DNA of 64,000 nucleotides from Bombyx mori (lineage: Eukaryota > Arthropoda > Insecta > Lepidoptera > Bombycidae), in NCBI RefSeq assembly GCF_030269925.1, contig NC_085128.1, forward strand, positions 11,596,501 to 11,660,500, read 5' to 3'. Both the position numbers and the translations under genes were made by a program. Shown here one piece after another: positions 41,762 to 52,405 of the stretch (positions are counted from its first letter, which is position 1; each line of letters begins with the position of its first letter). The notes under the pieces were generated by a model. That model worked only from the letters and a program-made list of their open reading frames with translations, was not told where the DNA came from and did not search any database.

Positions 41762-42690
41762 AAAATTGAAATTCGTTTTTATTTTTATTTAACATATTTA
41801 TTTAATCAAAATATTTATTATTATTATCTATACGTTGCTGCCATCTAATAGGAAGGTCATTTATCCCTTTGCGATAGAACTCTGGTGATCTAGATTCTAC
41901 AAGCTGTGTGAAAGAATTTTGTGCTGCCTCCTGGGAAGAAAACTTTTTATCAGGTAGAAAATTATCCAAATCACGAAAAAAATGATAGTCCGTTAGAGTA
42001 AGGTCTGGTGAATATGGAGGGTTATGAATGGTTTCTAATTGTAATTCCTGTAGAGTCAAAACTGTTTCTCGTTCTGTATGAGGTCTCGCGTTATCATGGA
42101 GCAATAATGGTGAAGATCGATTCATGAGTCGGGGCTGTTTAACTGCAAGTTTTGGTATCATTGTTCGGAGTTAGGCACAGTAGATGCCGTTATTGCTTGA
42201 CCAGATCGGAGAAAGCTATAGTGAGTAACACCATGCTGAGACCACCAAACAGTTACCATTACCTTTTTATTGGTAAGTTTTGCTTCAGGATACTGTTGCG
42301 GCGTTTGACCTGGGGTCAGCAGTTTGCATATTTAACTTACGGTTATCGTAAAGAATCCACTTTTCAACACATGTCACAATTCGATCCAACATTCCTTCAT
42401 TTCTGTATTGATTTAACAAGGCAACACAAGTTTCAACACGTGTGTCTTTCTGCAGATCAGTCAAATCATGAGGCACCCATTTTTCATATTTTTTATTTTA
42501 TTAATTTGAAGCAAAGGAGTCAATATTGTTGGTAAGGTAACGTTAAACAATGCCGCTAATTTCCGGATAGTTTGGCTCGGATCGGCTTCCACCGTCTCTT
42601 TAAATTCATTGTTATTCACATGTGTGAGCGGTCTTCCACGAGGTTCATTCTTCAAATCAAATTTCCATCACGAAAGCGTTTAAACCAAAA
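41762..42690 (-). pseudogene. mariner-family transposase pseudogene
   Basis: Minus-strand pieces in three frames, N to C: WFKRFRDGN and RGRPLTHVNNNEFK...TIRKLAALFNVTLP (helix-turn-helix part), PHDLTDLQKDTRVETCVALL with IVTCVEKWILYDN, then LLHDNARPHTE, HNPPYSPDLTLTDYHFFRDL and the family ending RWQQRIDNN.KYFD. The usual T-G-D-E-K-W is C-V-E-K-W, so a catalytic Asp is lost. Frameshifts confirm it is dead. Confidence 0.88.
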
Positions 42691-42699
42691 TCGCCCGGT

Positions 42700-44048
42700 G
42701 CGTTCATTAGCAGCCCCCTGTCCAAACGCAACACACCGTCCGATTAGTCTCCTCCCGACGATAGGAAAAATTTACGAACGGCTCCTTAGGAAACGCCTCT
42801 GGGACTTTGTTACCGCGAACAAAATTCTCATTGACGAACAGTTCGGATCTCTCTAAATACTCGTGCGTACAACAAGTGCACCGCCTCACGGAGCACATCC
42901 TGATAGGACTAAATAGGCGTAAACAAATCCCGACCGGCGCCCTCTTCTTCGACATCGCGAAGGCGTTCGACAAAGTCTGGCACAACGGTTTAATTTACAA
43001 ACTGTACAACATGGGAGTGCCAGACAGACTCGTGCTCATCATACGAGACTTCTTGTCGAACCGTTCGTTTCGATATCGAGTAGAGGGAACTCGTTCTCGT
43101 CCCCGTCAACTGACTGCCGGAGTCCCGCAAGGCTCCGCGCTCTCCCCGTTATTATTTAGTTTGTATACCAATGATATACCCCGATCTCCGGAGACCCATC
43201 TAGCGCTCTTCGCCGATGACACGGCTATCTACTACTCGTGTAGGAAGATGTCGCTGCTTCATCGGCGACTCCAGATCGCAGTAGCCACCATGGGACAGTG
43301 GTTTCGGAAGTGGCAAATTGACATCGACCCCACGAAAAGCACAGCGGTGCTCTTCAAAAGGGGTCGCCCTCCGAACATCACTTCGAGCATCCCACTCCGT
43401 AGTAGGCGCGCAAACACCTCCGCCGTTAGCCCCATCACTCTCTTTGGCCAGCCCATACCGTGGGCCTCGAAGGTCAAATATCTAGGCGTCACCCTCGACA
43501 GAGGCATGACATTCCATCCCCATATAAAAACGGTACGCGACCGCGCCGCGTTTATTCTAGGACCACTCTATCCAATGCTTTGTAGTCGAAGCAAACTGTC
43601 CTTCCGCAATAAGGTAACTCTCTACAAAACTTGTATACGCCCCGTCATGACGTATGCAAGCGTAGTGTTCGCTCACGTAGCCCGCACCCACTTGAAATCC
43701 CTTCAGGTTATTCAATCCCGATTCTGCAGGATAGCCGTCGGAGCGTCTTGGTTCCTTAGGAACTCGGATCTCCACGATGACCTGGAGCTCGATTCAGTTA
43801 GTAAGTATCTGCAGTCGGCATCGCTGCGCCACTTTGAGAAGGCGGCACGACATGAGAACCCTCTCATCGTAGCCGCTGGAAATTACATACCCGACCCAGT
43901 AAACCGAATGGTAAACCGTCGACGTCGCCCAAAGCACGTCATTACGGATCCTCCTGATCCATTAACGGTGCTTTTAGGCACCACAAGCACCGGTCACCGT
44001 CCTCGTCGAACCCGTCGTTTGCGACGAAGGGCTCGACGAGCGAACTAA
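42700..44048 (+). pseudogene. Jockey-type reverse transcriptase fragment
   Basis: First stretch (to 42856) in one frame: HRPISLLPTIGKIYERLLRK then DEQFG. After a small indel the frame from 42807 continues: RLTEHILIGLNRRKQIPTGA, LFFDIAKAFDKVWHNGLIYK, LTAGVPQGSALSPLLFSLYT and FADDTAIYYS, ending in an Arg-rich tail (RPRRTRRLRRRARRAN). The endonuclease half is absent. Confidence 0.85.
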
Positions 44049-44330
44049 CCCATAGACACAGCCCACTGAGTTTCTCGCCGGATCTTCTCAGTGGGTCGCG
44101 TTTCCGATCCGGTGGTAGATTCTGCGAAGCACTGCTCTTGCTAGGGTCAGTGTTAGCAACTCTCCGGTTGAGCCCCGCGAGCTCACCTACTAACGTTAGG
44201 GTGAAGCTGAAATAGCCTCTCATGGCTATCAGCATAGCGATATTGCGAGCTGTTTCTGCAGCGTTAGTTCCGCGTCGAAACTCGTATTTAAAAATCACTC
44301 GAATTTTTGAAGTATCCATCTTTCTTGCCT
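42700..44330 (+). mobile_element. Jockey-type LINE, 5'-truncated
   Basis: Starts inside the RT domain right at the broken N-terminal end of the mariner pseudogene, and continues through the ORF stop (44048) to a 3' UTR containing CGCCGGATCTTCTCAGTGGG, with matching 3' UTR fragments at 20640, 49140 and 60790. Confidence 0.8.
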
Positions 44331-44870
44331 AAGCTGAATAAAAAAACAACTGAAATTGAATGTTGCACATTTAAAAGAAGAACGATCCATTTGAAAAAGT
44401 TTCACTCAAAAATCTTAAGCCACGAAGGTTCTATGTCAATTCGAAGTACCTATTACAATAGAACGGCTATTTCATAATTTAACCCCTATAGCATTTTTTT
44501 TTATTCTGGGAAAAGGTATCGTGCCATCATTAATTATAATTGAATATATCAAGGAACGTAACATTATACATTCCTCTATGATATTTATTCGTAGTTTGGC
44601 CTTAGATTTGATCATCGTTACTCTCGTATTAGAAACAAGTGTAAACTCTGTAACTGCTTACAATGACCCTTTTTTTAGCAAGATTCCTACGCCGTGTGAC
44701 ATTTTTGTTGAGTTTTGCCGAACAATAAAGATCCCTTCCTTTCGCAGTCACATGGTTGCTGCTCCGCGGCCCTTTCTTATCGCTAACACTCATTACATTT
44801 ACTTAATAAATGTGATCTGTGTCTTTAATAAAATATGGCAGCGTACTCTCCTGTTTTAAGTTTCTTACAA
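44331..44870. other. AT-rich spacer between block 1 and block 2
   Basis: No exon, promoter or named repeat recognised. Confidence 0.5.
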
Positions 44871-45310
44871 TTTGAAGTCGTCGTGGCCTAAAGGATAAGA
44901 CGTCCGGTGCATTCGTATATAGCGATGCAACGGTGTTTGAATCCCGCAGGCGGGTACCAATTTTTCTAATGAAATAACTACTTAACAATTGTTCACGATA
45001 GACTTCCACGGTGAAGGAATAACATCGTGTAATAAAAATCAAAATTATAATTTGCGTAATTACTGGTGGTAGGACGTCATGTGAGACCCCACGGGTAGGT
45101 ACCACCACCCTGCCTATTTCTGCCGTGAAGTAGTAATGCGTTTCGGTTTGAACGGTGGGGCAGCCGTTGTATCTATACTGAGACCTTAGAACTCATATCT
45201 CAAGGTGGGTGGCGGCATTTATGTTTTAGATGTATAGGGCTCCGGTAACCACTTAACCAGCCATATCAGGTGGGCTGTGAACTCGTCCACATATCTAAGC
45301 AATAAAAAAA
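44871..45310 (+). mobile_element. Bm1-type SINE in front of exon E5'
   Basis: GAAGTCGTCGTGGCCTAAAG head, body, tail AAGCAATAAAAAAA. Same position relative to E5' as the SINE at 34167 relative to E5, so it was copied with the block. Confidence 0.8.
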
Positions 45311-45331
45311 TGTTAATAATTATCGATTCAG

Positions 45332-45532
45332 CTTCGAAATGTACGAAACCAAATGAAGTGTTCGACGAATGCCCGAAAACATGTCCACCCAGAATATGTG
45401 GCGTAGATGAACGCACGATAAGGTGCGCTGCTCCACCCAAGCCTGGGGATCCTGCATGCAAGCCGGGATGTCGATGTGCTGACAATTATTATCGTAACGA
45501 ACAGGGTACTTGCGTTACGAAGAAACAGTGCA
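45332..45532 (+). CDS. TIL exon E5' (gene 2, block 2)
   Basis: 201 bp, phase 1-1. Twin of E5, differing by Glu to Ala just before Cys6 (DPAC). Donor GTATAT. Confidence 0.87.
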
Positions 45533-45600
45533 GTATATAAAATTATAACAATGAAAAGCTTATAACAAAAAAGTTGTTGAACGTTGATATTTCTTTTTAG

Positions 45601-45798
45601 AAATCCAATGTAATAAGAATGAGGTATTCGATTTATGTCCTGCCCCATGTCCTCCAAGAAGATGCGGTATAGACCCAGCCACAGTGAATTGTATTCCGTC
45701 GCCTAAAATCGGAGATCCAGGTTGCGAGCCCGGCTGTAGATGTATTGACGGTTACGTCAGGAATGATACAGATGCTTGTATTCCCAAAGAAGAATGTC
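45601..45798 (+). CDS. TIL exon E6' (gene 2, block 2)
   Basis: 198 bp, phase 1-1. Twin of E6. Loop C5-C6 is IPSPKIGDPG (E6: APSPTIGDPG), and two residues before C5 also changed (L to T, L to N), all by amino-acid-changing substitutions. Confidence 0.88.
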
Positions 45799-45971
45799 GT
45801 AAGTAATCAAAACTTAATAAGCTCTGTTACCAAATTTCAGTTCACTGACCTGTCTACTGTTAGTATAATATTTTATAAGTAACGTTAACAACTGAATACG
45901 AAACTGAGCCAATTTGAATTCAAATTGGCTGATGTCTTTTTATCTTTTGCATATATATTTTATTTATTTAA

Positions 45972-46199
45972 CTGTGGTGTGTACTGGAGAAAATGAAGAA
46001 TATGATACCTGTCCAGCGCCTTGCCCACCACAAACGTGCGACAGTCTTAAAAGAAAATACTTTTGTCCCAAACAACGTATTGTAAACGGAAAATATATCC
46101 CAGACTCTAAAAGTGGCCAAAAGTGCGAGGGTTCATGTCGTTGCATACCTGACTATTATAGAAACAAACAAGGCATTTGCGTATCAAAAGAAAGTTGTA
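45972..46199 (+). pseudogene. TIL exon E7', acceptor AG lost
   Basis: 228-bp twin of E7 with an open frame and intact donor (GTAAGT), but the 3' splice site reads TTATTTAA|CTGTGG instead of TTATTTAG|CTGTGG. Without another acceptor it should be skipped, which keeps the frame (phase 1-1). Confidence 0.8.
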
Positions 46200-46257
46200 G
46201 TAAGTTAAAGAGCATTAATATAAACTATCGATGCACACACAAATTTGAGATTATCCC

Positions 46258-47496
46258 ATCTTTTTATTAGGTGCGATCAATAGCCCTATACGGGGCGCCT
46301 GTGTGGGGCCAGTCCCTGGCCGCGGGGGTGGCGAAGCTGCTGCAACAGCTGCAACGCACCATCGCGGTCAGGGTCATCCGTGGTTATCGCACCATCTCCT
46401 TTGAGGCGGCGTGTGTACTGGCTGGGACGCTGCCTTGGATTCTGGAAGCGGAGGCGCTCGCCGCTGACTATCAGTGGCGGGCTGACCTTCGTGCCCGGGG
46501 CGTGGCGCGTCCCAGCCCCAGTGTGGTCAGAGCGCGGAAGGCCCAATCTCGGCGGTCCGTGCTGGAGTCATGGTCCAGACGGCTGGCTGATCCTTCGGCT
46601 GGTCGTAGGACCGTCGAGGCGTGACAGAGGACGCCTCACTTTCCGGCTCACGCAGGTGCTCACTGGGCATGGTTGCTTCGGTGAGTTCCTGCACCGGATC
46701 AGAGCCGAGCCGGCGGCAGAGTGCCACCATTGTGGTTGCGACTTGGATACGGCGGAGCACACGCTCGTTGCCTGCCCCGCATGGGAGGAGTGGCGCCGTG
46801 TCCTCGTCGCAAAAATAGGAAATGACTTGTCGTTGCCGAGTGTTGTGGCCTCGATGCTCGGCGACGACGAGTCGTGGAAGGCGGTGCTCGACTTCTGCGA
46901 GTGCACCATCTCGCAGAAGGAGGTGGCGGGGCGCGTGAGAGACGCACAATCCCGTCGCCGTCGAGCGGGGACCAGGGAGGCGAATCTCGCCCAAGCCCTG
47001 GCCCTCTAAGTGTTTCGGGTCCCCCTCACATGTCGGTCTGGGGACCGGCGATGGGGGCCTAAGAAGACGACGTGCAAGCTGCTCTGCATGCGTTTTACGC
47101 AAGAGCATCCGGGTGATGGAAGGCCGGCTATCCTCGACCCACGCTGGTTCTGGTCCAGCGGGGTATTCCGTAGGATAGCTCACTCTAACCGGCGCCATCT
47201 AGGCGGGCTTCAGGTAGCCTGCTGACCGAGAGGGCTGGTGGTCGTGGCGCCGACGACCGCCAGTCCGGCGTCCCGAAGGGGAGGGTGATGGGAGAGATGT
47301 GCTCCGCACTAAATGCTCCACTTTCCCCCCTTTGCCTCTTCATGAGTTCTGTTTCATGCGAGGTTTGGACGTTGGTTGTTGAGCGACAGGAGGTTTTAGT
47401 CACTTCGACTCTGACATACCCCACCCTCCATCCCCAGTGGAGGGCTGAAGACCGGCGATTTCCTCCTGACCAAAAAAAAAAAAATCTTTTTATTAG
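46258..47496 (+). mobile_element. R1-clade LINE, 5'-truncated, with 12-13 bp target duplications
   Basis: Insert 46271-47483 flanked by ATCTTTTTATTAG at 46258-46270 and 47484-47496. Contains the ORF2 C-terminus, a GC-rich 3' UTR and A(13). Absent from the twin position after E7, so inserted after the block duplication. Confidence 0.88.
46271..47009 (+). pseudogene. R1-clade ORF2 C-terminal fragment, frame broken
   Basis: VRSIALYGAPVWGQSLAAGV to RRTVEA (46624), then after an internal deletion and frame change RLTFRLTQVLTGHGCFGEFL, CHHCGCDLDTAEHTLVAC and a stop at 47009. Similar to residues after about 810 of the 1273-4488 protein but a different subfamily. Confidence 0.85.
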
Positions 47497-47827
47497 CATT
47501 TCGCGGCAACTTCTTACCACCTAGGATCATTCATTGGATTCATTTCATTTTACCTTCTGAGATAATTTTTGCCACGATGCAACACTGAAATGTCGACGCT
47601 ACAGCGTTCTTAAAAATAGGAGTGAATTGCATATGAGAAACCTTGCATATGAGTCCTTGATGGCCTTAAACAGATTGGATTGAGAAAAGTTGAGGAATCT
47701 AAAACTTTTAACTCCGTAATATTCATAAATTAATTTCCAACCAAGTCCTCTTCGTTTGTTTTAATCAGGAAGCAAAATAGAACACCGTTTTTAAATGGTG
47801 CATGCTTAACGATAAAAATCTTCACAG

Positions 47828-48022
47828 AGTGCGGAGAGAACGAACGATACGAAGTATGCCCATTTGCTACATGTACTGCAAAAAATTGTTCTGAACTCGG
47901 ATTACCAATAAGCTGCCCTGGGCAAACCCCAGACGGTAGTTGTCCTGGTGGTTCGGGATGTGTCTGTATCGACGGGTATTTGAGGAATGACATAGGGGCC
48001 TGTATACCACAGTCAGAATGTG
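47828..48022 (+). CDS. TIL exon E8' (gene 2, block 2)
   Basis: 195 bp, phase 1-1, donor GTAAGT. Twin of E8; loop PGQTPDGS and the preceding LPIS differ from E8 (PGQTQDGS, FAIG). Confidence 0.87.
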
Positions 48023-48306
48023 GTAAGTCTAGGTTATTTGTAGTAGTGCCCAAAGCTTATAATTTCTTCCTTCAGGAGAATTTGGAATTATTTTCTATCT
48101 TAACACCATATATGGATGGATAGTACCGAAATCTTAAGGTTGTATGTTTTAAAATATTTATTTTTGAAACTTCACGGACACAAATATAAATTACCCAGCT
48201 TAATGCTATCGGCATTCTCTACAAGCCAAACAAGGATGATGCAGAAGAAACCAAGTAGGTTCAAGGAATGATAAATAAAAATAAAACAGTATAATATCCT
48301 TCGTAG

Positions 48307-48492
48307 AAGCATGCGGAGGAGATCCAAATGCAAGAGCCGGTTGTGGGAGTAATTGCAACAGAAAATGCTCCGATATAGTGGCAAATGAAACAAAAGCTTG
48401 TACTTTGGCTTGCCGTGTCAACGCCTGTGATTGCAAAGATGGGTATTATCTCGATGAAAACACAGGAAAATGTGTGCTTCCTAACGAATGCC
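48307..48492 (+). CDS. TIL exon E9', short type (gene 2, block 2)
   Basis: 186 bp, phase 1-1, donor GTACGT. ACGGDPNARAGCGSNC; ten cysteines; loop TLA as in E9. Confidence 0.86.
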
Positions 48493-49029
48493 GTACGTAG
48501 ATTTACATTGTCGTTACATTATCATCGCCTCGAATACTTTAAGAAGGAATAACGTGATATGTTACTATAATTTATATTGTCAACATAATAATAATAATAT
48601 ATAACTAAACAACGTTATCGTCATCACCGTTACTACAATTAATTTCAGACATTTCGTTCTGAACATTGGGATACTATATTTTTTTAATTCGAGACCTACG
48701 AATAAATAATAAGTCTATTTATTCGTAGTTCGAGACTACTTATGGAAATAATTTGGTCTAATAAAAAAAACGGTGCGTGTGCAACTTGGTGCACGTGAAT
48801 GAAGTGAAACTTCTTTTTTGATGTGTAGTAATGTGGTTTTCTTCATTTTCATCCTTAAATCAGATTCCTCTTATAATAGGGAATGCTGTGTATGATAGAT
48901 GCGAAATCTTCAACATTCATATTATATATTTGTTGAATTATAGATAAAAAATAAATAAATAAATATATTATATATGACGGAGGAGAAACGCTGAAGGAAT
49001 GTTTTTTAAAAGTGTGACGTCAGCATTGC

Positions 49030-50040
49030 ATAGCATTTTTTTTTTTCCTAAGCTGATAGCCCTAGCGGCTATTTCAGCGTAACCCTAACTTTAGTAGGTG
49101 AGCTCACGGGGCTCAAACCTGACGATGTTGCTAACACGAACCCTAGCAAGAGTCGTGCTTCGCAGAATCTACCACCGGATCGGAAACGCGACCCACTGAG
49201 AAGATCCGGCGAGAAACTCAGTGGGCTGTGTCTGAGAGTTAATTTACTCGTCGAGCCCTTCGTCGCAAGCGACGGGTTCGACGAGAACGGTGACCGGTGC
49301 TTGAAGTACCTAAAAGCACCGTTAGTGGATCGGGAGGATCCGAGATGACGTGTTTTGGGCGACGTCGACTGCTTTCCATTCTGTCCGCAGGATCGGGAAT
49401 GTAGTTACCGGCGGCCACGATGAGAGGGTTCTCGTGTCGTGCCGCTTTATCGAAGTGGCGCATGGACGCCGACTGAAGATACTTACTGATGGACTCTAAG
49501 TCCAGGTCGTCATTGAGGTCGACGTTCCTGACGAACCACGGGGCTCCGACGGCTATCCTGCAAAAACGGGATTGAATGATTTGAAAGGATTTTAAGTGTA
49601 TGCGGGCCGCGTGAGCGAACACTACACTTGCATAGGTCATGACGGGGCGTATGCAAGTTTTGTAGAGTGTCACCTTATTTCTAAGGGACATTTTACTTCG
49701 CCTACATATCATCGGGTAGAGACGTCCTAGGATGAAGGCGGCACGGTCGCGTACCGTCTTGATGTGGGGGCGGAATGTCATCCTACTGTCGAGGGTGACG
49801 CCTAAATATTTGACCTTCGGGGCCCACGGTATGGGCTGGTCGAACATCGTGATTGGGCGAACGGCGGGGGCGGGGGTGTTGACGCGCCTAGTCGGGAGAG
49901 GGATGCTCAGCGTGGTGTTCGGAGGGCGACCCCTTTTGAAGAGCACCGCTGTGCTTTTCGTGGGGTTAATGTCGATGCGTCACTTCCGGAACCACTGTCC
50001 CATGGTGGTAGCTGCGGTCTGAAGTCTATAAACGCTAGAC
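49030..50040 (-). mobile_element. Jockey-type LINE 3' part, minus strand, nested in the left terminal repeat
   Basis: T-run at 49037 (poly(A)), 3' UTR 49050-49238 with CGCCGGATCTTCTC reversed, then coding to about 50037. 5'-truncated. Confidence 0.8.
49239..49946 (-). pseudogene. Jockey-type reverse transcriptase C-terminal fragment
   Basis: MLFKRGRPPNTTLSIPLPTR, VKYLGVTLDSRMTFRPHIKT, FCRIAVGAPWFVRN and the Arg-rich end. Same family as 42700-44048; the catalytic part is missing. Confidence 0.8.
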
Positions 50041-50412
50041 AGCACGACCGTATTTATAGGACTTCGTACACGTCAGCGTGTTTACAAGACTGTTTAACAT
50101 CAATTTCTTATCACAGAGTAATTAGTTGATGATCAGTAGGTAAATAGTCATATTTGCGCCGACACGGCCATACTGACAGGCGATGCGCGCTCTGCACCGG
50201 CCTCGTTGATTCTCGTAGGTTTTTCTTTGATTCTCATTGACCTGTAGGAATAAAAAGTTTCTCTGAGTAGCGCATCTGTTATACTTGCGTTACTTGTAAC
50301 TATGTAAGTTTGAGACTATTAATGCACTTGATCGTAGGGTTCTCGGAGGGTATCGTAGGATTCTCGGCGGTTCTCGTAGATTTATTTAAGGTGTTCGGAT
50401 AAGGATGTTGTG

Positions 50413-50708
50413 GCGTACACTGTGGTACTTATGTAGTGGGCGTACACTGTGGTACTTATGTAATGGGCGTACACTGTGGTACTTATGTAGTGGGCATACA
50501 CTGTGGTACTTATGTAGTGGGCGTACACTGTGGTACTTATGTAGTGGGCGTACACTGTGGTACTTATGTAGTGGGCGTACACTGTGGTACTTATGTAGTG
50601 GGCGTACACTGTGGTACTTATGTAGTGGGCGTACACTGTGGTACTTATGTAGTGGGCGTACACTGTGGTACTTATGTAGTGGGCGTACACTGTGGTACTT
50701 ATCTAGTG
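50413..50708. repeat. 27-bp minisatellite, about 11 copies
   Basis: Unit GTACACTGTGGTACTTATGT plus AGTGGGC, nearly identical between copies; every frame is open because 27 is a multiple of 3. Inside the LTR-like element. Confidence 0.9.
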
Positions 50709-50932
50709 GAATTTTAGTAATCAAAAATAAAAACTTATCTTTGAATGTTGATTTTGTTGCTCGACCATGCTGATTTGTGAAGTAGATGTATAGGCTCATC
50801 GGCTGTTGCTGGAGGGTACTCTTCTTCCGCCGATATGGTTAAATGGTCTCCAGGTTGTTGCTGAGCGGAGGCGGCATGTGATCCCACTTCTGATGACGGA
50901 GGAGAAACGCTGAAGGAATGTTTTTAAAAAGT

Positions 50933-50957
50933 GTGACGTCAGCATTGCTGACGTCAC
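50933..50957. promoter_or_regulatory. Palindrome with two TGACGTCA (CRE/ATF-type) sites
   Basis: GTGACGTCAGC, ATT, GCTGACGTCAC: a perfect 11-bp inverted pair around 3 bases, containing two full CRE consensus motifs (50934 and 50949). Lies in the right terminal repeat, where a promoter would be expected. Function is inferred. Confidence 0.5.
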
Positions 50958-51171
50958 GGTCATTAAGTTCTCGACGATGACTCATGTTTGGGCTTTCAAA
51001 ACAAAACTTCACGAGAACTGCGTATATTGCACGAGAAGCATAAACGAAGCACGAATGACTAAACACGTCAGCGTGTTTACAAGACTGTTTAACATCAATT
51101 TCTTATCACAGAGTAATTAGTTGATGATCAGTAGGTAAATAGTCATATTTGCGCCGACATATACTTATATA

Positions 51172-51386
51172 TAAAAAGTCTAGATTATCCTTGATGGTCT
51201 TAAAAAGTTTGGATTGAAAAATGTTGAGGAATCTCAAACTTTTAACTCCGTAATATTCATAAATTAATTTCCAATAAAGTCCTCTTCATTTGTTTTAATC
51301 AGGAAGAAAAATAGAACACAGTTTTTCAAATGGTGCATGTTTAACGATAAGAACCTTCACAGAGTGCGGAGAAAACGAAGGAATAA
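51172..51386 (+). pseudogene. Stub of a third E8 copy (intron end plus 17 coding bases)
   Basis: 51172-51370 repeats the intron before E8 and E8' (AACTCCGTAATATTCATAAATT...CTTCACAG), then AGTGCGGAGAAAACGAA and breaks off into unrelated A-rich sequence. A footprint of a partial extra duplication. Confidence 0.75.
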
Positions 51387-51459
51387 ACGAAAAAAAAAAA
51401 GAAGTAATAATCTTAACTTTCGATCAAGCCCTAATTAAATTTCATTGTTTGTTTTTTAG

Positions 51460-51654
51460 CTTCAATATGCGGTCCCGATGAAGTGTATTCCCATTGTACA
51501 AACGGTGGTTGTAATGCGAAAAACTGTACACAATTAGGCAGACCCGTACCTTGCGTTAAAATTAATCCTAAGAATTGCAGGAAAGGTTGCATTTGTAAAG
51601 AGGGATACTTACGCGACGAAAACGGCTTATGTGTTCCTGAACAATCTTGTCATC
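51460..51654 (+). CDS. TIL exon E10' (gene 2, block 2)
   Basis: 195 bp, phase 1-1. Twin of E10 with S-to-P in the loop (VKINPKN). Donor is GTGCGT, weaker than GTGAGT in E10. An RTE-type tail (51682-51800) follows as in block 1. Confidence 0.84.
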
Positions 51655-51847
51655 GTGCGTATATGTTGTTGCTTATCGCTCATTCATCATCATCATCATC
51701 AGTCCATAGTCGTCCACTGCTGGACATAAGCCTGTCCCAAATTACACCACTGAGCCCGGTCTTCGACTCTCCTCATCCACCAACCACCAATCGATTATTC
51801 ATCTTAAAAGTATTAGTAATATGATGATCCTGTCAGCGGCCTGGTTT

Positions 51848-52093
51848 ACTGGTAGTAGGACCTCTTGTGGTGAGTCCACACGGGTAGGTACCACCGCCCC
51901 GCCTATTTCTGCCGTGAAGCAGTAATGCGTTTCGGTTTGAAGGGTGGGGCAGCCGTTGTAACTACATTGAGACCTTAGAACTTATGTCTCAAGGTGTGTG
52001 GCGTATTTACGTTGTAGATGTCTATGGGTTCCAGTAAGCGTTTAACATCAGGTGGGCTGTGAGCTCGTCCACACATATAAGCATTAAAAAAAA
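51848..52093 (+). mobile_element. Bm1-type SINE, partial, block 2 only
   Basis: GGTAGTAGGACCTCTTGTGG... to CATATAAGCATTAAAAAAAA; interrupts sequence that is continuous in block 1 (CAGCAGCCTTGCAATATTTAC, about 37715), with GCCT on both sides. Confidence 0.75.
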
Positions 52094-52405
52094 GCCTTTC
52101 AATATTTACCGCAAAACATTTATTTAGGTTTGTAGAGTGGGACAGCTTGTTTTAAACACTAAAACTAGTAACTAATTTTACGTAATGTTTTGTGATCGGC
52201 GGTAATTTTAAAATTGTGGAGTATATCGTCTTCTGGGCGAGCGATTACTGAAGTCCTTAACACTCAGACTGTTAACTTATTGGTCTGTCCATTGCACTCA
52301 AAAGCACATACATATGAGCGCTTGTTTCCACATTTTTTCTTAATTACTAACGAAACATAAACTATATTTGGTATACCAAAACTTATTTTTGTAATATTTT
52401 ATCAA

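Larger units (their letters stand above)
48975..51159. mobile_element. LTR-like (TRIM-like) element with 266-bp terminal direct repeats
   Basis: Terminal repeats start TGACGGAGGAGAAACGCTG and end GCGCCGACA (TG...CA). Right copy 50894-51159; left copy 48975-50164, split by a minus-strand Jockey LINE that also removed its centre. TATA flanks both outer ends. No gag or pol inside; the interior (50165-50893) holds eleven 27-bp repeats. Non-autonomous if real. Confidence 0.6.

Noticed and set aside
44521..44859. 112-residue + strand ORF with hydrophobic stretches
   Set aside because: AT-rich spacer with no conserved motif, cysteine pattern or splice context; not a TIL or secreted exon.
50382..50720. 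Possible CRISPR-like array
   Set aside because: Units are directly adjacent tandem repeats without unique spacers, in an animal genome.
50382..50799. Long repetitive ORFs on both strands (for example nine-residue repeats such as YAHYISTTV)
   Set aside because: They arise because the 27-bp minisatellite unit is a multiple of three with no stop codon in those frames; no start context, splice site or protein-like composition supports them.
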